DNA of 64,000 nucleotides from Aestuariivita sp. (GTDB lineage Bacteria > Pseudomonadota > Alphaproteobacteria > Rhodobacterales > Rhodobacteraceae), in the NCBI RefSeq assembly GCF_021404545.1, contig NZ_JAAWWD010000043.1:1-64000 (forward strand), given 5' to 3'. The notes under the pieces are model-generated. The model worked only from the letters and a program-made list of their open reading frames with translations, ran no database searches and had not been told where the DNA came from. The position numbers were made by a program, and so were the translations under genes. Below are positions 62,273-64,000 of this stretch, in pieces; position 1 is the first letter of the stretch; the number at the start of each line of letters is the position of its first letter.

Positions 62273-62350
62273 TGTCAACGCCGTCTAAATTTTCCCCAAA
62301 AGTGCCGAAGTAAAATTCCCCACTACGGCGGTTGCGGCGATCAGCCGGCT

Positions 62351-63193
62351 TCAGTGATCGGCGCCTCCGTTCTGATACTTCGGTGGGCGTCCTCGGCGCT
62401 TTGGAGGCGGCGGCGGCGCGATAGGCGCGTTCGCACGGACGTGCTCGGGAATGAGATCGGCATGAGCGCGTAGCCGATAGCTGGCGCCCTCGATCTGGAT
62501 GACGACGGCATGGTGCAGGAGCCGATCGAGCAGGGCAGTGGCGACGACGGGATCGCCGAACACCTCGCCCCACTCCGCGAAGCCGCGGTTCGAGGTCAGG
62601 ATCATGGCCCCCTTTTCGTAGCGGGCGTTGACCAGTTGGAAGAACAGGTTGGCACCGCCGGTGGTGATCGGCAGGTAGCCGATCTCGTCGACGATGAGCA
62701 GCGCGGCTCGGGCGTAGAAGCGGATCTTATCGGCCAGCCGGCCCTCGCGTTCGGCTTGGTTCAGCGCCGTAATCAGTTCCGCAAGCGTGGCGCGGTAGAC
62801 GCTTCGCCCGGCCTTGACGGCCGCGACGCCGAGCGCCGTTGCCAGGTGGCTCTTGCCGGTGCCGGGCGGCCCGAGGAAGTGGACAACCTCGGCGCGCCGG
62901 ATGAAGTCGAGCTGGGCCAGCGCCGCGATCCGCTCCCGGTCGAGCGAAGGCTGGAAGCGGAAGTCGAAGCCTTCGAGCGTTTTGACCGGCAGCAGCTTCG
63001 CCGTGCGCAGGGCGACGTCGATCCGGCGCGTCTCGCGGGTCGCATATTCTTCGCTGAGCAGCCCGTCGATGGCTTCGATGGCGGTGATCTCGCCCTTTTC
63101 GAGCTGTTGCACCGTGTGGTCGAGCGCCTCCAGAGCCCGCGGCATCCTCAGGCCGACCAGGGCGCCGCGAATGCGGTCGAGAAGATCGCTCAT
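62351..63193 (-). CDS. istB: IS21-family helper ATPase IstB
   Basis: A 280-residue AAA+ ATPase. The N-terminal IstB pattern (LRMPRALEALDHTVQQLEKG) leads to Walker A FLGPPGTGKSHLATALG and Walker B LLIVDEIGYLPITTGGANL, then ILTSNRGFAEWGEVFGDPV. It assists IstA in target capture. The Pro/Lys-rich tail (PPPPPKRRGRPPKYQN) is longer than in many members. It overlaps istA by 4 bases. Confidence 0.93.
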   Translation of the reverse strand: MSDLLDRIRGALVGLRMPRALEALDHTVQQLEKGEITAIEAIDGLLSEEYATRETRRIDVALRTAKLLPVKTLEGFDFRFQPSLDRERIAALAQLDFIRRAEVVHFLGPPGTGKSHLATALGVAAVKAGRSVYRATLAELITALNQAEREGRLADKIRFYARAALLIVDEIGYLPITTGGANLFFQLVNARYEKGAMILTSNRGFAEWGEVFGDPVVATALLDRLLHHAVVIQIEGASYRLRAHADLIPEHVRANAPIAPPPPPKRRGRPPKYQNGGADH

Positions 63194-64000
63194 GACCGCG
63201 CTCCCTCGGCTGCCAGGCGTCGGCCGACCGCACCATAGAAGTCGAGCGGGCGGCGCAGCCCCTGCGGCGAAGATGCCGGGGATGGCCTTCTCGGCGGAGC
63301 CTTGCGATGAGCGGGATCGACACGGCGGCAGGCCTTGCCTTCCAGAACCGGATGGCGCGCGATCAACTGCCCGTCCTCGAAGATCCGAAGCTCCTCGGCG
63401 TGATGCTGGACCTCAAGTGTCCGGCGGCGGGTGGTGTCGGGCACGGAATAGAAGTTCCCGCCGACCGAGATCATCCCCTCCTTGCTCACCCGACGCTCGA
63501 CCGTCAGCACGGCGCTGTAAGGGATCGCCGGGAGCGGCTTCAGGCTGGGCTGCTCGTCGGCGAAGGCCGCGTCCACCACGCGTCGGGTCGTGGCATGGAC
63601 CCGGGGATTGGCGACCTTCATCCGCCAAGCCTCGAACTGAGCATTGAGGTCGTCGATGTTGCGGAATGTGCGGGCCAGGAAGAAGTCCTGACGGATATAG
63701 CGGAAGGGACGCTCGACCTTGCCCTTGGTCTTGGCTCGATACGGCAGGCAAGCCCGCGGCACCGCGCCGTAGTGGTTCAACAACGCAACCAGCGCGGCGT
63801 TGTAGGTGACCACTCCGGCCTCGTCTTCGCCGATCACCGCAGTCTTCATCCGGTCATAGAGGATCTCCTCCGGCACGCCGCCGAGCGCTGCGAAGGCCGC
63901 GATATGGCAGCGCAGCACCGATTGCAGGTTCTGGCTGGCGACGAAGCGGCCCCAGAGCCAGCGGCTGTGACCCAGCACCAGTGAGAACAGCCAGACCTTG
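63190..64000 (-). CDS. istA: IS21-family transposase IstA (5' part outside the window)
   Basis: The C-terminal ~270 residues of IstA. The frame is open to the window edge. The second catalytic Asp is in ILYDRMKTAVIGEDEAG and the Glu in RAKTKGKVERPFRYIRQDFF; the first Asp lies upstream of the window. The C-terminal Mu-type domain has GMISVGGNFYSVPDTTRRRT. It catalyses cut-and-paste of the IS21 element. Confidence 0.9.
   Translation of the reverse strand, partial: KVWLFSLVLGHSRWLWGRFVASQNLQSVLRCHIAAFAALGGVPEEILYDRMKTAVIGEDEAGVVTYNAALVALLNHYGAVPRACLPYRAKTKGKVERPFRYIRQDFFLARTFRNIDDLNAQFEAWRMKVANPRVHATTRRVVDAAFADEQPSLKPLPAIPYSAVLTVERRVSKEGMISVGGNFYSVPDTTRRRTLEVQHHAEELRIFEDGQLIARHPVLEGKACRRVDPAHRKAPPRRPSPASSPQGLRRPLDFYGAVGRRLAAEGARS

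Larger units (their letters stand above)
62273..64000 (-). mobile_element. IS21-family element, truncated by the window edge
   Basis: The left end is placed at about 62273, where sequence TGTCAACGCCGTCTAAATTT begins, in the TG...CA style of IS21 ends. The rhomboid gene stops being homologous there. istB and istA fill the rest, with istA running past base 64000, so the right end and target duplication cannot be seen. Confidence 0.8.

Overview
The window looks like part of a conjugative accessory element (plasmid or integrative element) from an alphaproteobacterium, most likely Rhodobacterales. The basis is high GC, alphaproteobacterial protein families (DUF1403, RHE_PE00001/DUF1612, VirB/VirD4-type transfer genes with VirD2-like relaxase) and the style of the metal-resistance genes. 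No rep/par genes, integrase, rRNA, tRNA or CRISPR array were seen, so the replicon type cannot be decided from the window.

Layout. (1) 100-6440: a DUF1403 gene and an ScpB-like gene face a tniA-tniB-tniQ transposition module, with a DUF1612/HTH gene on the far side. (2) 6500-29070: a large heavy-metal island. It has a mer operon (merR divergent from merT-merP-merF-merA, merF frameshifted). A long minus-strand metal operon follows: EF-hand protein, DUF302, rhodanese, TVP38, P1B ATPase, CDF transporter, ATC-hydrolase-like protein, DMT transporter, HMA chaperone, DUF411. A divergent two-component system (OmpR-type regulator plus kinase) comes next, then a periplasmic copper/thiol module: ScsB-like DsbD, two DsbA-like proteins, cupredoxin, multicopper oxidase, two cytochromes c and an L,D-transpeptidase. 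(3) 29310-42900: a VirB-type type IV secretion operon (virB1-2-3-4, lipoprotein, second transglycosylase, virB5-8-9-10-11, DUF4177, secreted protein, virB6), preceded by small regulatory and secreted genes. (4) 43056-45421: a complete IS66-family element with 21-bp inverted repeats and an 8-bp target duplication. (5) 45418-49005: a three-gene ABC-three-component (ABC-3C) type conflict system with an alpha/beta-hydrolase effector, whose ATPase stop codon is supplied by the IS66 end. (6) 49389-58040: virD4, a MOBP relaxase and a MobC-like gene, a candidate oriT, and leading-region genes (SH3-nuclease, DUF2493/SLOG). (7) 58581-61527: a retron-like cassette (XRE regulator, reverse transcriptase with NAxxH and VTG motifs, TIR effector) with small orphan genes and a structured upstream region that may hold the msr-msd RNA. 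(8) 61964-64000: a rhomboid protease gene cut by an IS21-family element that runs off the window.

How it works together. The transfer genes (relaxosome, coupling protein, secretion channel) would mobilise the element. The metal island detoxifies Hg(II) and copper-like cations in cytoplasm and periplasm. The ABC-3C and retron-TIR loci are probable anti-phage or anti-plasmid defences. Recurrent small operator-like repeats suggest that one XRE-type regulator ties secretion and mobilisation together, and that the OmpR-type regulator controls both metal operons.
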